This document shows positions 17,306 through 26,163 of a stretch of 64,000 nt of DNA, one piece after another. Position 1 is the stretch's first letter. Every line of letters begins with the position of its first letter. Under the pieces are notes generated by a model that worked only from the letters and a program-made list of their open reading frames with translations, did no database searches and was not told the DNA's origin. The stretch covers positions 1 through 64,000 of the forward strand of contig JAGZEG010000010.1 in the NCBI GenBank assembly GCA_018368455.1. The letters run 5' to 3'. A program made the translations under genes and the position numbers. The stretch is from Coriobacteriia bacterium. Its GTDB lineage: Bacteria; Actinomycetota; Coriobacteriia; Coriobacteriales; UMGS124.

Positions 17306-17428
17306 CGGGAAAACCTCCGAATGCGGTCTGTTAAGTTCTTAGGTCTTCTTTCGATGATAGATTGTGTGCACCCAAGAGAATGACTAAGCTGATGCGCACA
17401 CGAATCCAACACCCTGGGAGGCCTGTAC

Positions 17429-18295
17429 ATGCCCAACGATACCACGCTCTACCAGCGCCCCGAGCACTACATTCCCCGCATCGCCGCCGTGCATGACATG
17501 TGTGGCTACGGCAAGTGCTCGCTGACGGTTGCCATCCCCGTGCTGTCCGCCGGTGGCTGCGACGTGTGCCCCGTGCCGACGGCGCTGTTCTCGGCCCACA
17601 CGAAGTACCCCGTCTTCACGATGCACGACACGACGGACATCCTGCCCGGTTACCTCGACGCCTGGCAGAAGGAGGACGTTGACCTCGACGCCGTGTACTC
17701 CGGCTTCCTCGGCGCACCCGAGCAGGTCGAGGTCATCCAGCGCCTCTATCGCGAGTATCCCAAGGCTCTGCGCGTCGTCGATCCCGTCATGGGCGACGGC
17801 GGTCAGATGTACCCCACGTACACGCCCGAGCTGTGCGCTGCCATGGGCGCACTGGCCAACGGGGCCGATATCCTGACGCCCAACCTCACGGAGGCGTCCA
17901 TCCTCATCGGATGCGACTACCCGGGCCAGGACCTCACTGACGAGCAGGTGCGTGACATCGTCGAGAAGCTTCTGGGCATGGGCGCCAAGAACGTCGTGCT
18001 CAAGGGCATCGACCGCGGCGACGGCAAGCTGCGCAACTTCGTGGCCGGCGAGGGGCTGCCGATGACCGAGGTTGCCCACGAGAAGCTGCCGTACATGCTG
18101 CACGGCACGGGCGACCTGTATGCCTCGGGGCTCACGGCGGCTGTCATGGCCGGACGCGGTCTCGTCGAGGCAGCGCGTTTCGCCGGCGAGTTCGTGCGCG
18201 ACGCCATGGAGATCACGCGCTACCAGCCCAACTACGAGATGCGCGGCGTCTCGTTCGAGCCCGTCCTCGGCGAGGTCGCGGCGCTGCTGAAGTAA
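17429..18295 (+). CDS. pdxY: pyridoxal/pyridoxamine kinase
   Basis: This 288-residue protein is a PdxY/PdxK-type member of the ribokinase superfamily, making pyridoxal phosphate from the unphosphorylated vitamers with ATP. Diagnostic segments are VHDMCGYGKCSLTVAIPVLS at the N-terminus, VVDPVMGDGGQMY, LTPNLTEASIL and the catalytic loop HGTGDLYASGLTAAVMAG. GGGAGG precedes the ATG. It is followed directly by a terminator, so it is probably monocistronic. The gene symbol is assigned on family resemblance. Confidence 0.88.
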   Translation: MPNDTTLYQRPEHYIPRIAAVHDMCGYGKCSLTVAIPVLSAGGCDVCPVPTALFSAHTKYPVFTMHDTTDILPGYLDAWQKEDVDLDAVYSGFLGAPEQVEVIQRLYREYPKALRVVDPVMGDGGQMYPTYTPELCAAMGALANGADILTPNLTEASILIGCDYPGQDLTDEQVRDIVEKLLGMGAKNVVLKGIDRGDGKLRNFVAGEGLPMTEVAHEKLPYMLHGTGDLYASGLTAAVMAGRGLVEAARFAGEFVRDAMEITRYQPNYEMRGVSFEPVLGEVAALLK

Positions 18296-18319
18296 GCGAG
18301 CATACCCCACGAGCACGCA

Positions 18320-18356
18320 AGCCCGCCTCGCACCCATCGCGCGAGGCGGGCTTTTT
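18320..18356 (+). terminator. terminator after the pyridoxal kinase gene
   Basis: AGCCCGCCTCGC pairs with GCGAGGCGGGCT, followed by TTTTTC on the plus strand. Confidence 0.9.
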
Positions 18357-18462
18357 CATATAAAGTTGAGCACGAAAAGCGGCGCGCAAAGGCACATGAG
18401 CCAGGACGGGCACAGTGCGTAGGCACAGTACGCGAATCGAAGCGCAGTAACGCGAGACGAGG

Positions 18463-19584
18463 ATGCCGATGGGCACAGCAGCGAACAGATCGAGCGAGGC
18501 GACCCTCTTCCGCCCGCGTCAGGCCCGGCCGGCGCTTCGCTGGGCGGCACGGGTCATCGGCATCGGGGCGGCGGCATGGGTGGCGCTGCGGTTCGTGCCA
18601 GCCCCGCTCGACCACGTGGGGCCGATCCCGGCGCTCGTGTCGGCAACGCCGTGGCTCGCCATCCCGCTGGCGCTGGCCCTCGTGCTCGCCGTGGCGGGGC
18701 GCGCCCGCGTCGTCGCGGCCCTCACGGCGGCATGCCTCGTGCTCCAGGCCTGCTGGCAGCTGCCGTTCTACCTGGACACGAGCCGCCACCTCTCCGACGA
18801 GACGCTTGCGGCGAGCCGGACGGACAAGCCGAAAGCCACAGAAGGCGGGACCTCCGCAGCAGGCGAGCCCGGAACCGCCGACGCCCCAGCCGCCACGCCC
18901 CCATCCACCATCCGTGCCATGACGCTCAACACGTACTTCGGTCAGGCCGACGTCGACCAAATCTGCGCCATCGTCGCCGAGCAGGGCGTCGACGTGCTCG
19001 CCCTGGAGGAGGTCACGCCCGAGCTCGCCGCCCGCCTGCAGGCAAGCGAGCTTCCTGGCCTACTCCCCTACCGCATCGGCGAAGAGCGCGGCCAGCAGAT
19101 CTGGTCGAGCCTGCCACTCGAAGACAAAGCCGCCAACGAGACGGGCTTCGAGGTCTCGCCGGCCTGCGCCGCCAGCGTCCGGCTCGCAGGCGGGGAGCGG
19201 CTGCGCTTCGTCGCTATCCACACGACGGCGCCCACTGGACGTTGGGGCGCGCAGTGGGCGTCGAGCATTGAGCTCGTGGGGCAGCTTGGCCGACAGCCTT
19301 ACCAACAGGGGGATGCGCGCTACGTCCTCATGGGCGACTTCAATGCCACGATGGACCACCGCGTCTTCCGCGAGATGCTCGGGGAGCGCTTCGTCGACGC
19401 GGCCCAGGCGTCGGGCTCAGGCGTCGACTTCACGTGGCCGTCGAACCGCGTCGGCATCCCGCAGCTCATCACCATCGACCACATGGTCCTCGACCAGGGC
19501 GTGCGCGCCGCCGACATGCAGACCATCACCGTCGCCGGCTCCGACCACCAGGCCCTGCTCTTCACCCTCGACGTCGGGCCCTAG
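18463..19584 (+). CDS. membrane-anchored endonuclease/exonuclease/phosphatase family protein
   Basis: This 373-residue protein has two or three N-terminal membrane segments (about residues 28-105) and an extracytoplasmic EEP hydrolase domain. The metal- and catalytic-site motifs are present in order: MTLNTYFG, ALEEVTPE, GDFNATMDH and AGSDHQALLF. Family members cleave phosphodiesters in nucleic acids or lipids, and the substrate here is unknown. A second ATG lies two codons downstream. It converges on the Ig-like gene at 19603. Confidence 0.82.
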   Translation: MPMGTAANRSSEATLFRPRQARPALRWAARVIGIGAAAWVALRFVPAPLDHVGPIPALVSATPWLAIPLALALVLAVAGRARVVAALTAACLVLQACWQLPFYLDTSRHLSDETLAASRTDKPKATEGGTSAAGEPGTADAPAATPPSTIRAMTLNTYFGQADVDQICAIVAEQGVDVLALEEVTPELAARLQASELPGLLPYRIGEERGQQIWSSLPLEDKAANETGFEVSPACAASVRLAGGERLRFVAIHTTAPTGRWGAQWASSIELVGQLGRQPYQQGDARYVLMGDFNATMDHRVFREMLGERFVDAAQASGSGVDFTWPSNRVGIPQLITIDHMVLDQGVRAADMQTITVAGSDHQALLFTLDVGP

Positions 19585-19602
19585 AGCCCGCGAAGCCCGG
19601 CG

Positions 19603-19884
19603 TCACGCCACGTCAAACTGGACGCGGGCGGGCGTCGGGCTCACCTGCCCGAGCTCGTTGACGCTGCGCGCCTCAAACAGATACGTCCCCGCCTGCTCGG
19701 GCACGTAGGAGAACGACCAGCGCACCCATCGCCGGCTGTCGGCGCCCTCAACCGGATACGTCGTCCACGAGCGCCACCCGTTGAGGCTAAACTGCATGGC
19801 CACGATGGCGCGGTCATAGTCGCTCGCATAGCCCGAAAGCTCGACGGGCTGCCCGACGCGGTGCGTCTGCGTTCGTTCTCCCAC
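19603..19884 (-). CDS. free-standing Ig-like Mo-co dimerisation domain protein
   Basis: This 93-residue protein matches the C-terminal domain of sulfite-oxidase-like enzymes (GQPVELSGYASDYDRAIVAM, then MQFSLNGWRSWTTY and FSYVPEQAGTYLFEARS). It has no signal peptide. It is a paralogue of 14498-14776. It lies 12 bases downstream of the small molybdopterin-domain gene, so the order is triheme enzyme, small protein, Ig-like protein. If cytoplasmic, it could not pair with exported partners unless carried with them through Tat. Confidence 0.65.
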   Translation of the reverse strand: MGERTQTHRVGQPVELSGYASDYDRAIVAMQFSLNGWRSWTTYPVEGADSRRWVRWSFSYVPEQAGTYLFEARSVNELGQVSPTPARVQFDVA

Positions 19885-19896
19885 GTCCCTGCCCCC

Positions 19897-20799
19897 TTAT
19901 GCAGCCGTCGCCGCGGTGAGCTCGTCGGTGATCGGCGACGCGCCCAGCTCCGCGCTCACGTTCGGGCGGTTCACGTACTCGTACTCGGTTGGGTCAAGCG
20001 AGGGCTCCGCAGGCGCCTCGTCAAGCGCCAGGAACTCGACGCTCACGATGTCGCGCGTAAAGTAGCGCCCCGCGGACGACTCGATCCACAGCTGGTTCGT
20101 GCCGCCTACGCTCTGATCGAGCCCCTCGCCGTTCACCGCGTAGGCGATCGTGGCCCCATGCGCCATGAGGTACGTGAGCGGCAGCGTGTTCTGCATGCCA
20201 TCAGCGGCCGTGAAGCGCACGGCGTTCACCGCAGGGTCGATGCCGGCGCGCGCCGCCAGCTCGGTCACCTTCACGCCGCTCACCTGCGCGTTGATGATGG
20301 CTGCCCCGCCGGCCCCGTTGTTCGAGCAGGCGCACGTCATGACGCTCGTCTGGCCGCTCTCCTGGGCCAGGTCCGCCAGCGAGACCGCGTAGGGCGTCGC
20401 CACGTCGCCAGACACCTCGATGTCCCACGACGACAGGTCGCTCACCTCGTAGTACGGCGAGCTGCACAGCACGGCCGTCGTCTTGCGGAACGTGCCCGCA
20501 ATCTCCTCGTTGGTGCTGAGCGCATTCTGCGTGAACGAGAACGTGCCCTGCACCTCGTCAGGCTGGACGTGGCTCGCGACCCGCACCTGCGCAGCCTCGG
20601 CCCCCTGGCTCATCGCCACAGACTGCGCGGTGGCATTCGCATCCTGGGCCAGAGCGATGCCACCAGACCCCATGCCAAGGCCATCCGCGCCGAACACCGC
20701 CGTCAGGCCCACTCCCGCGCCCACGGCACCAATCGCCAGAGCCGACATGCTAACTGCACCCGCCACGGCGCCCGCAGTAATCCGCTTCGTCTTACTCAT
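19897..20799 (-). CDS. small exported molybdopterin-domain protein
   Basis: This 300-residue protein has an N-terminal hydrophobic segment (GAVAGAVSMSALAIGAVGAG) and the shared GTFSFTQ motif. Its presumed Mo-ligand region is CACSNNGAGG near residue 150. The strand LPLTYLMAHGATIAYAVNGE and the NQLWIESSAGRYFTRD segment match its paralogues. The ATG at 20799 follows GAGGAGGG and overlaps the end of the triheme gene by eight bases, so the two are translationally coupled. The function is inferred only from fold and neighbours. Confidence 0.78.
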   Translation of the reverse strand: MSKTKRITAGAVAGAVSMSALAIGAVGAGVGLTAVFGADGLGMGSGGIALAQDANATAQSVAMSQGAEAAQVRVASHVQPDEVQGTFSFTQNALSTNEEIAGTFRKTTAVLCSSPYYEVSDLSSWDIEVSGDVATPYAVSLADLAQESGQTSVMTCACSNNGAGGAAIINAQVSGVKVTELAARAGIDPAVNAVRFTAADGMQNTLPLTYLMAHGATIAYAVNGEGLDQSVGGTNQLWIESSAGRYFTRDIVSVEFLALDEAPAEPSLDPTEYEYVNRPNVSAELGASPITDELTAATAA

Positions 20800-22429
20800 C
20801 AGAACCCTCCTCGGGAGCCGCAGCCTCAGCAGCACCGTCCTCGTCCGAATCGCTCACCGTCACGATGATGCCACCCTCGACCTCGTTCGTCGCACCGTTG
20901 GCATTGACGCCGCGTACCTTGAGGACGTACGTGCCGGCCTCCTGAGGCGTCCAGCTGAAATCGAAGAGCACCCACTGCAGCGGGTCAAAATCCTCGGGCA
21001 CGTCAACGCGCTGCCATGTGGCGCCCAAGTCGGTCGAGAACTCGATGGCCTCAAGAGGCGCGACCGACACCGCGTAGGCGTATGCGTAGCCCGTCAGTTC
21101 GATGGGCTGGCCCAGATCGAAGTTGAGCCCGTCGTTCTCGAACCATGCCGCCGAGACGTAGTTGAGCTCGTCACCAGGGATGGCGTCGGCGTTTGCCGCC
21201 ACGAAGTCCACGGGGTTCTCGCCGACGTTGAAGTCGATCGTCTTGACCCACTTCGTCCAGAAGGCGCCGCCGACGCCCGGGGACACGAGCGCCATCGGGC
21301 CGCCCAGGTCGTAGGGCAGATCCTCGCCGTTGATCTTGAGTGCGATCATGCCGTAGTCGTAATAGTTGGCCAGCGGCTGCTGCAGGGCGCAGTTCTCCCA
21401 CTCGTCCCAGGCCGTCAGGTACACCTGGTTCACGCCATCGGCCAGGCCGCCGCACTGCTCGACCAGGTACTTCAGGCTCACGCCCGTGTACGTGGCGTTA
21501 TAGATGTTGTGGCCGGCGCTACCCGCGACGACGCACTGGTTCGTCGCCGTGACCTCCGTCTGGGGCATGGCCGCCAGCTCGTCGTACGTGAACGAGCGCG
21601 GGTTCTTCACGCCCGTCAGCGTCACGTCATGGCTCTTGTCGTACAGATTGTCCTCGTTGTAGACGCCGCTGTGGTTGAGGGCCGTGAACGTGTCTCCCAA
21701 ATCGTCGATGACGTCCTGGTTCATCTCGACGCTGATCTCGCCGTTGACGGCCGGCGTCTCGGGAGCGCTCACGTCGGTGACGTAGCCGGACTCATGGCCG
21801 CGCAGGCGCAGGAACTCGCGTGTGAGGGGGTTCGTCGAGGCGTCCGGGTAGCCGCCGAGCCCGCCGTCGTACATGACCTCCTCCCAGAGCTTCATGTCCC
21901 ACGTGCCCAGCTCGGTCAGCGAGGCGCTGTCCGTGACGACGTGGCAACTCCAGCAGTTGCCGCCGAACGTGTCGGTGAACTGGGTGCTGCTAAAGTGGCG
22001 CGTGTGGATGGCGTCGGCGAAGTAGTTGCCGTAGTCGGCGCTGTGCACGTCGTGGCACGAGAGGCACCCGTCAAGCAGCGTCGCGTTGTGCGTGTCCGAA
22101 AAGCCGTTGCGCGTGATCGGGTGGTCGAACGGAAGGCTGGAGTGCGCGGACTCCATCACGTCGCTCAGGTCGGTGTGGCACGAGTTGCATCCGCGGTTAC
22201 CGGCGTTCACATACGTCGTGTTCCACTCGTTGTCGGGCAGAAGACCGGCATCGCGCGCCGCAAATCCCACGACGGGAGCATCGCCATCCGTCGTCGCCTC
22301 GTCCGCCCAGGCATGTCCGGGACTGGCCAGCGCCAGCATCAGAGCGAGGCCGCCCGCCGCCAGGCAGGCCAACCCCCTCAGGCCAAGGCGGAGCAACCTC
22401 GTCCCGCCCTCCCCCGTCGTTCGTATCAT
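20792..22429 (-). CDS. exported triheme cytochrome c / sulfite-oxidase-like molybdopterin oxidoreductase
   Basis: This 545-residue protein has a signal peptide (about residues 1-42), then heme motifs CNSCH near 81, CLSCH near 122 and CWSCH near 159. The molybdopterin-binding domain starts near 266, with the likely Mo-ligand Cys 299 in TNQCVVAGSAG. An Ig-like dimerisation domain (IEFSTDLGATWQRV) and an acidic tail follow. The spacing between hemes and Mo domain differs from the other two copies, so it is the most divergent. The ATG at 22429 follows GAGAGAGGAAG. The LuxR gene is divergent from it. Confidence 0.85.
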   Translation of the reverse strand: MIRTTGEGGTRLLRLGLRGLACLAAGGLALMLALASPGHAWADEATTDGDAPVVGFAARDAGLLPDNEWNTTYVNAGNRGCNSCHTDLSDVMESAHSSLPFDHPITRNGFSDTHNATLLDGCLSCHDVHSADYGNYFADAIHTRHFSSTQFTDTFGGNCWSCHVVTDSASLTELGTWDMKLWEEVMYDGGLGGYPDASTNPLTREFLRLRGHESGYVTDVSAPETPAVNGEISVEMNQDVIDDLGDTFTALNHSGVYNEDNLYDKSHDVTLTGVKNPRSFTYDELAAMPQTEVTATNQCVVAGSAGHNIYNATYTGVSLKYLVEQCGGLADGVNQVYLTAWDEWENCALQQPLANYYDYGMIALKINGEDLPYDLGGPMALVSPGVGGAFWTKWVKTIDFNVGENPVDFVAANADAIPGDELNYVSAAWFENDGLNFDLGQPIELTGYAYAYAVSVAPLEAIEFSTDLGATWQRVDVPEDFDPLQWVLFDFSWTPQEAGTYVLKVRGVNANGATNEVEGGIIVTVSDSDEDGAAEAAAPEEGSDE

Positions 22430-22689
22430 CGCGCTTCCTCTCTCCTCGGGACCTAACCAACGTGGCCCCATCGTCGCCCGCGAGGCCGCGCGAAGCCACG
22501 TCAGGAGTTCGGTATCTGCGCGCAGGGCGCCTCATCAAATTTTTGGTAGTGACATCCCCGCACCTCAGCGCTTCAATAAAGCCCTCACGCGCGAGCACGA
22601 TACGGTGCGAAAAAGCGGGACAAACGGGCCGCCACCACCGCGTGACACGTGGCGCGAAAGCACGCAGGCGACACCGGAGGGAGATGGGC

Positions 22690-24366
22690 ATGTCCTCATC
22701 GCAAGGTACGCATGAGGCCGAAGCGAGCACGCCGGAGCGCACGCCCGAACACGCGACGCGATTCGACGGCTTCGTAATGGGCCTCGCCCTCACGTCCGGC
22801 CTGTTCGTCAGCTGGTGGGCCGCCTTCCACGAAATCGCGTGCGGAGGCATCTCCATCCGCCTCGAGGTGCCCCTTCCCTATACGTACATGAGCTGTTACG
22901 CGCACGCCATTGGCTGCATCCTGGGCGCCGCGCTCACACGGCCGATTCTGCACGGCGCCAGACGTCTTGCCGGCGAGCGCGCCGGCACCATGCGACTCGT
23001 CTACGCGACGGGCGCGGCCCTGCTCGTCTTCACCCTGCTGTTCTTCCTGTGCCTGGGATATGACGCCTATCTCGCCGCCGCCCTCATCCAGACGCTCATC
23101 AACGCCCTGGCCATCGTCCCCATCATCCTGGGCATCGCCATGCTGTCCCAACTCGCGCTCAGCAACGCGACGCTCATCCTGTTCGCCTGCCTGGCCACGA
23201 GCGTGCTGGTGAACAATGTGGCACTCCCGCTCGTCATCTACCTGGGAGGGGCGCTCATCGCCGTCCTGCCCGTGCTCGTCGCCATGTTGGGACTCTCCGT
23301 CCTCTGCCTGCATCGCACGGCCGGCAGGGCCCAGTGGGGACCCCTGGCACGGCGCGTCCATGACGTCCTCGGGCTGGATCGTTCCCTCGTCAAGGGCCCC
23401 TCGCCTCTTATCGCAGACCGCCCGACGAAAGACGACGATGCCACGTCAGGAGTAGCGAGCTCCCCGTCTGCCCGCGCCGCCGCCGATTCCGCGGGCCTGG
23501 GCGCACAAGCCGCCGTCCACCTACCCTGGCAGCCCCTGCTCCACCTCGCCATCTACAGCCTTCTGTTCGGAATGATGCACGTCGAGGCGAGCAGCCTCAT
23601 CGTCGGGTTCTTCGACCGGAATCTGCCCTACACCGCGGGCGCGCTGCTGGCCGTCGCCCTGTTCTACGGCTGCTTCATGCGCGCGTCAGCCAGCTCGTTT
23701 GTCTGGCCACGGATGCGCACGGTCGTCTTCCCACTCACGACCGCGAGCTTTCTGATGCTGCCCCTGCTCGGTGGCAGCGAGTCCTACCTGCCCGTGACCT
23801 CGATTAACGGAGCCAGCCTGTTCTATGACATGGCGCTCGTGCTCGCCCTGCTCTACGTGGCCCGAGAGACGTCGTTGGGCATCGTGAGCCTCGCCCGCAT
23901 CGCCATCGGCGTCAAGATGGCGTTCTTCCTACTGGGCACCGTGCTGTGCCACCTCGAGATCAACCTGCTGTCATCCGACATCCTGCAGGAGCCAACGTCA
24001 ACCCTCGCGGCATTCCTGCTGCTGATGGCCGGCACCATCTGGGTCGGCGACGACTACCAGGCGCGCAAGGTGTGGGGCCTTCGGCTCGATAGGGGTCCCC
24101 GCAACCCCCAGAAGGTCGAGCTGCAGGCGAAGTGCAACTACCTGGCGCGAAGGTACCATCTGACGCCCAAGGAGCGCGAGATTGCCCAGCTGCTCGTCGA
24201 AGGCAGGCGCGTCGGTCAGATTGCCGAGGAGATGATGGTGAGCGTCAACACGACGAGGACGCACGTGCGCAACCTCTACGCCTCCGTCGGCGTCCACTCG
24301 TTCAAGGAGCTCGACGCCCTCGTGCAGGCCATCGACCCCGCCGAAGCCTACTCCGTCAGCGCCTAA
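22690..24366 (+). CDS. membrane-integrated LuxR-family regulator
   Basis: This 558-residue protein has about ten to twelve predicted hydrophobic segments (residues 20-450) followed by a C-terminal LuxR helix-turn-helix (LTPKEREIAQLLVEGRRVGQIAEEMMVSVNTTRTHVRNLY). This layout is common in Coriobacteriia, where such genes stand beside respiratory oxidoreductase genes. It is divergent from the triheme molybdoenzyme at 20792-22429 and is the natural candidate regulator. The ATG at 22690 lies nine bases after GGAGG. The membrane part may sense a ligand directly; that is inference. Confidence 0.85.
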   Translation: MSSSQGTHEAEASTPERTPEHATRFDGFVMGLALTSGLFVSWWAAFHEIACGGISIRLEVPLPYTYMSCYAHAIGCILGAALTRPILHGARRLAGERAGTMRLVYATGAALLVFTLLFFLCLGYDAYLAAALIQTLINALAIVPIILGIAMLSQLALSNATLILFACLATSVLVNNVALPLVIYLGGALIAVLPVLVAMLGLSVLCLHRTAGRAQWGPLARRVHDVLGLDRSLVKGPSPLIADRPTKDDDATSGVASSPSARAAADSAGLGAQAAVHLPWQPLLHLAIYSLLFGMMHVEASSLIVGFFDRNLPYTAGALLAVALFYGCFMRASASSFVWPRMRTVVFPLTTASFLMLPLLGGSESYLPVTSINGASLFYDMALVLALLYVARETSLGIVSLARIAIGVKMAFFLLGTVLCHLEINLLSSDILQEPTSTLAAFLLLMAGTIWVGDDYQARKVWGLRLDRGPRNPQKVELQAKCNYLARRYHLTPKEREIAQLLVEGRRVGQIAEEMMVSVNTTRTHVRNLYASVGVHSFKELDALVQAIDPAEAYSVSA

Positions 24367-24538
24367 CGCCCGCGGAGCCCGGCGCCCGCAAGCGTAGCGT
24401 GTCCCGCGGCATTCCCAAACAGTCCGAGGCGTCCTGGTGCCCGCAGCACGCCCCCAACGAGCCCGCGGCGCCCGGCGCTCCAAACGCCCCGCAGCATCCG
24501 GTACCCCCATCGCACCTAAATCCCCATCGCACCAAACG

Positions 24539-24576
24539 ACTTTAGAATCTCTGCCAATTGCCCGTGATTCTGAAGT
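24539..24576 (+). repeat. repeat copy A at the 3' edge of the AAA ATPase gene
   Basis: The 24 bases from 24539 (ACTTTAGAATC, then TCTGCCAATTGCC) are identical to those starting at 25845. The unit is also a loose palindrome: AGAATC and GATTCT around a central CAATTG. Confidence 0.85.
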
Positions 24577-24578
24577 TG

Positions 24579-25829
24579 CTAGAGATCAAGGCTGTTCGGG
24601 TCGAGCAGAAACTGCTTGAGCCCCATCGTCACGATGCCCTTTTCGTCGCGGCTCAGCATCACGTTGTCGCGCACGACGACAATTTTCTTGAACGAATCCT
24701 CCGCCCCGTTCAGTGAACGCACCTCCTGGGCCCGCTTCTCCTCGGTAGGCAGCGAAAGCGCGGACTGGATGTAATAGCGCCGGCTCCCCAGGTTGGCCAC
24801 GAAGTCAATCTCCGTGCGAATCGTCCTGCGCTCGCCGTCCTTCATCTTTCGGATGTCGACGACGCCGACGTCCACGGCAAATCCCCGCATGACGAGCTCG
24901 TTGTAGATGACGTTCTCCATGATGTGCGTCTGTTCCTGCTGGCGAAACTTGAGCCGGGCGTTGCGCAGCCCCACGTCCTCGAAGTAGTACTTAAATGGCG
25001 AGCCAATCGCCCGGCGGCCCCGCACGTCATAGCGAGCAGCATGGCTCACCATGAACGCATCCTCAAGGCAGTCGAGGTAACGCGCGACTGTCACCTCGGA
25101 AATGTCGATACGCTTCACGCTCTTAAACGTAGCAGCAAGCCGGGCAGGATTGGTCAGCGACCCGATGGATGACGCGACGAAATCGACAAGTTCTCCCAAC
25201 TCAGTCGGTCGCTGGATGCCGTTGCGCTCGATGATGTCGCGCAGGTAGGTTTCCGAAAAAAGACGGTCGAGGTACGTCACCTTATCCTCTTCGCGCGCCA
25301 TATCGACAACGCGCGGCATGCCCCCATACGTGTAGTACTCGTTCCATGCCTCATCCCACTCGCCCCCTCGAGCGGAGTAGAACTCGGCAAAGCTCAGCGG
25401 ATGGATGCGAACCTCGTCGCCACGTCCCCTGAACTCCGTGATGATGTCCGAGGAGAGAAACTTCGAATTGCTACCGGTCACGTACACGTCGGCATTTTCG
25501 AAGTGGAGAAAGCCGTTGAGCACGTCCTCGAACTCATCCATGAGCTGTACCTCGTCGAGCAGGATGTAGTACATGGCACCGTCAACCAAACGAGACCTCA
25601 CGTAGGCGTAGCAGGCGTCGGGGTCACGCAACCCCTTATTTGCCCGGTCATCAAGCTTGATTTCGATGATATGGTCCGCCGGGACCCCGGAGGCAAGAAG
25701 GTGCTCCCTGAAGAGGTCGAACAGCAGGAAGGACTTGCCGCAGCGGCGGATTCCCGTCACAACCTTGACGAGTCCGTTGTGCTTGCGATCAATCAGCTTG
25801 CCGAGATAGAGAGCGCGGTCAATTCTCAT
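24579..25829 (-). CDS. AAA ATPase with DUF4143 domain
   Basis: This 416-residue protein has a Walker A loop (VTGIRRCGKSFLLFDLF) near residue 30, Walker B (YYILLDEVQLMDEF) near 105, and a C-terminal DUF4143 region (YYFEDVGLRNARL). Members of this family are widespread in gut bacteria, with unknown function. Base composition is lower in GC than the neighbours. Direct repeats sit immediately outside both ends, giving the look of a mobile or exchangeable cassette. The ATG at 25829 is chosen; a GTG lies four codons earlier. Confidence 0.85.
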   Translation of the reverse strand: MRIDRALYLGKLIDRKHNGLVKVVTGIRRCGKSFLLFDLFREHLLASGVPADHIIEIKLDDRANKGLRDPDACYAYVRSRLVDGAMYYILLDEVQLMDEFEDVLNGFLHFENADVYVTGSNSKFLSSDIITEFRGRGDEVRIHPLSFAEFYSARGGEWDEAWNEYYTYGGMPRVVDMAREEDKVTYLDRLFSETYLRDIIERNGIQRPTELGELVDFVASSIGSLTNPARLAATFKSVKRIDISEVTVARYLDCLEDAFMVSHAARYDVRGRRAIGSPFKYYFEDVGLRNARLKFRQQEQTHIMENVIYNELVMRGFAVDVGVVDIRKMKDGERRTIRTEIDFVANLGSRRYYIQSALSLPTEEKRAQEVRSLNGAEDSFKKIVVVRDNVMLSRDEKGIVTMGLKQFLLDPNSLDL

Positions 25830-25844
25830 GGCACTACTCACTTT

Positions 25845-25883
25845 ACTTTAGAATCTCTGCCAATTGCCACTGATTATAAACTT
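25845..25883 (+). repeat. repeat copy B upstream of the AAA ATPase gene
   Basis: Shares 24 identical bases with copy A and has the same orientation, 1306 bases away. Confidence 0.85.
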
Positions 25884-25931
25884 ATCTTAGGCTGAGTCAG
25901 ATGGGCTCCAGGCCTCGTAGCTACATGAGAC

Positions 25932-25967
25932 TGTAGAATATTTGCCAATTGCCCAAGATTCTAAAGT
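25932..25967 (+). repeat. repeat copy C
   Basis: A diverged third copy: AGAATA, TTTGC, CAATTG, CCCAA, GATTCT. It retains the palindrome and the central CAATTG. Confidence 0.75.
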
Positions 25968-26097
25968 CACTCTCACGAAGCCAGCGATGGGGCCCTCAGC
26001 ATGCCAGCGGCACCCGGCACTTCCAGCGCCCCGCAACGTTCCCACGGCATCCGGCGCCTGCGATGTCTCGGCAGCGAGAACGGCCCCAGCAACGAAA

Positions 26098-26133
26098 AAG
26101 GCGGCCGCCCGGAAGGATGGGGCGGCCGCCGTA
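26098..26133 (-). terminator. terminator of the membrane-anchored hypothetical gene
   Basis: GGCGGCCGCCC pairs with GGGCGGCCGCC. TTTTTC follows on the minus strand. Confidence 0.85.
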
Positions 26134-26163
26134 TTAGGGCGTAGGGGATGAGGTTCGGCGGCG

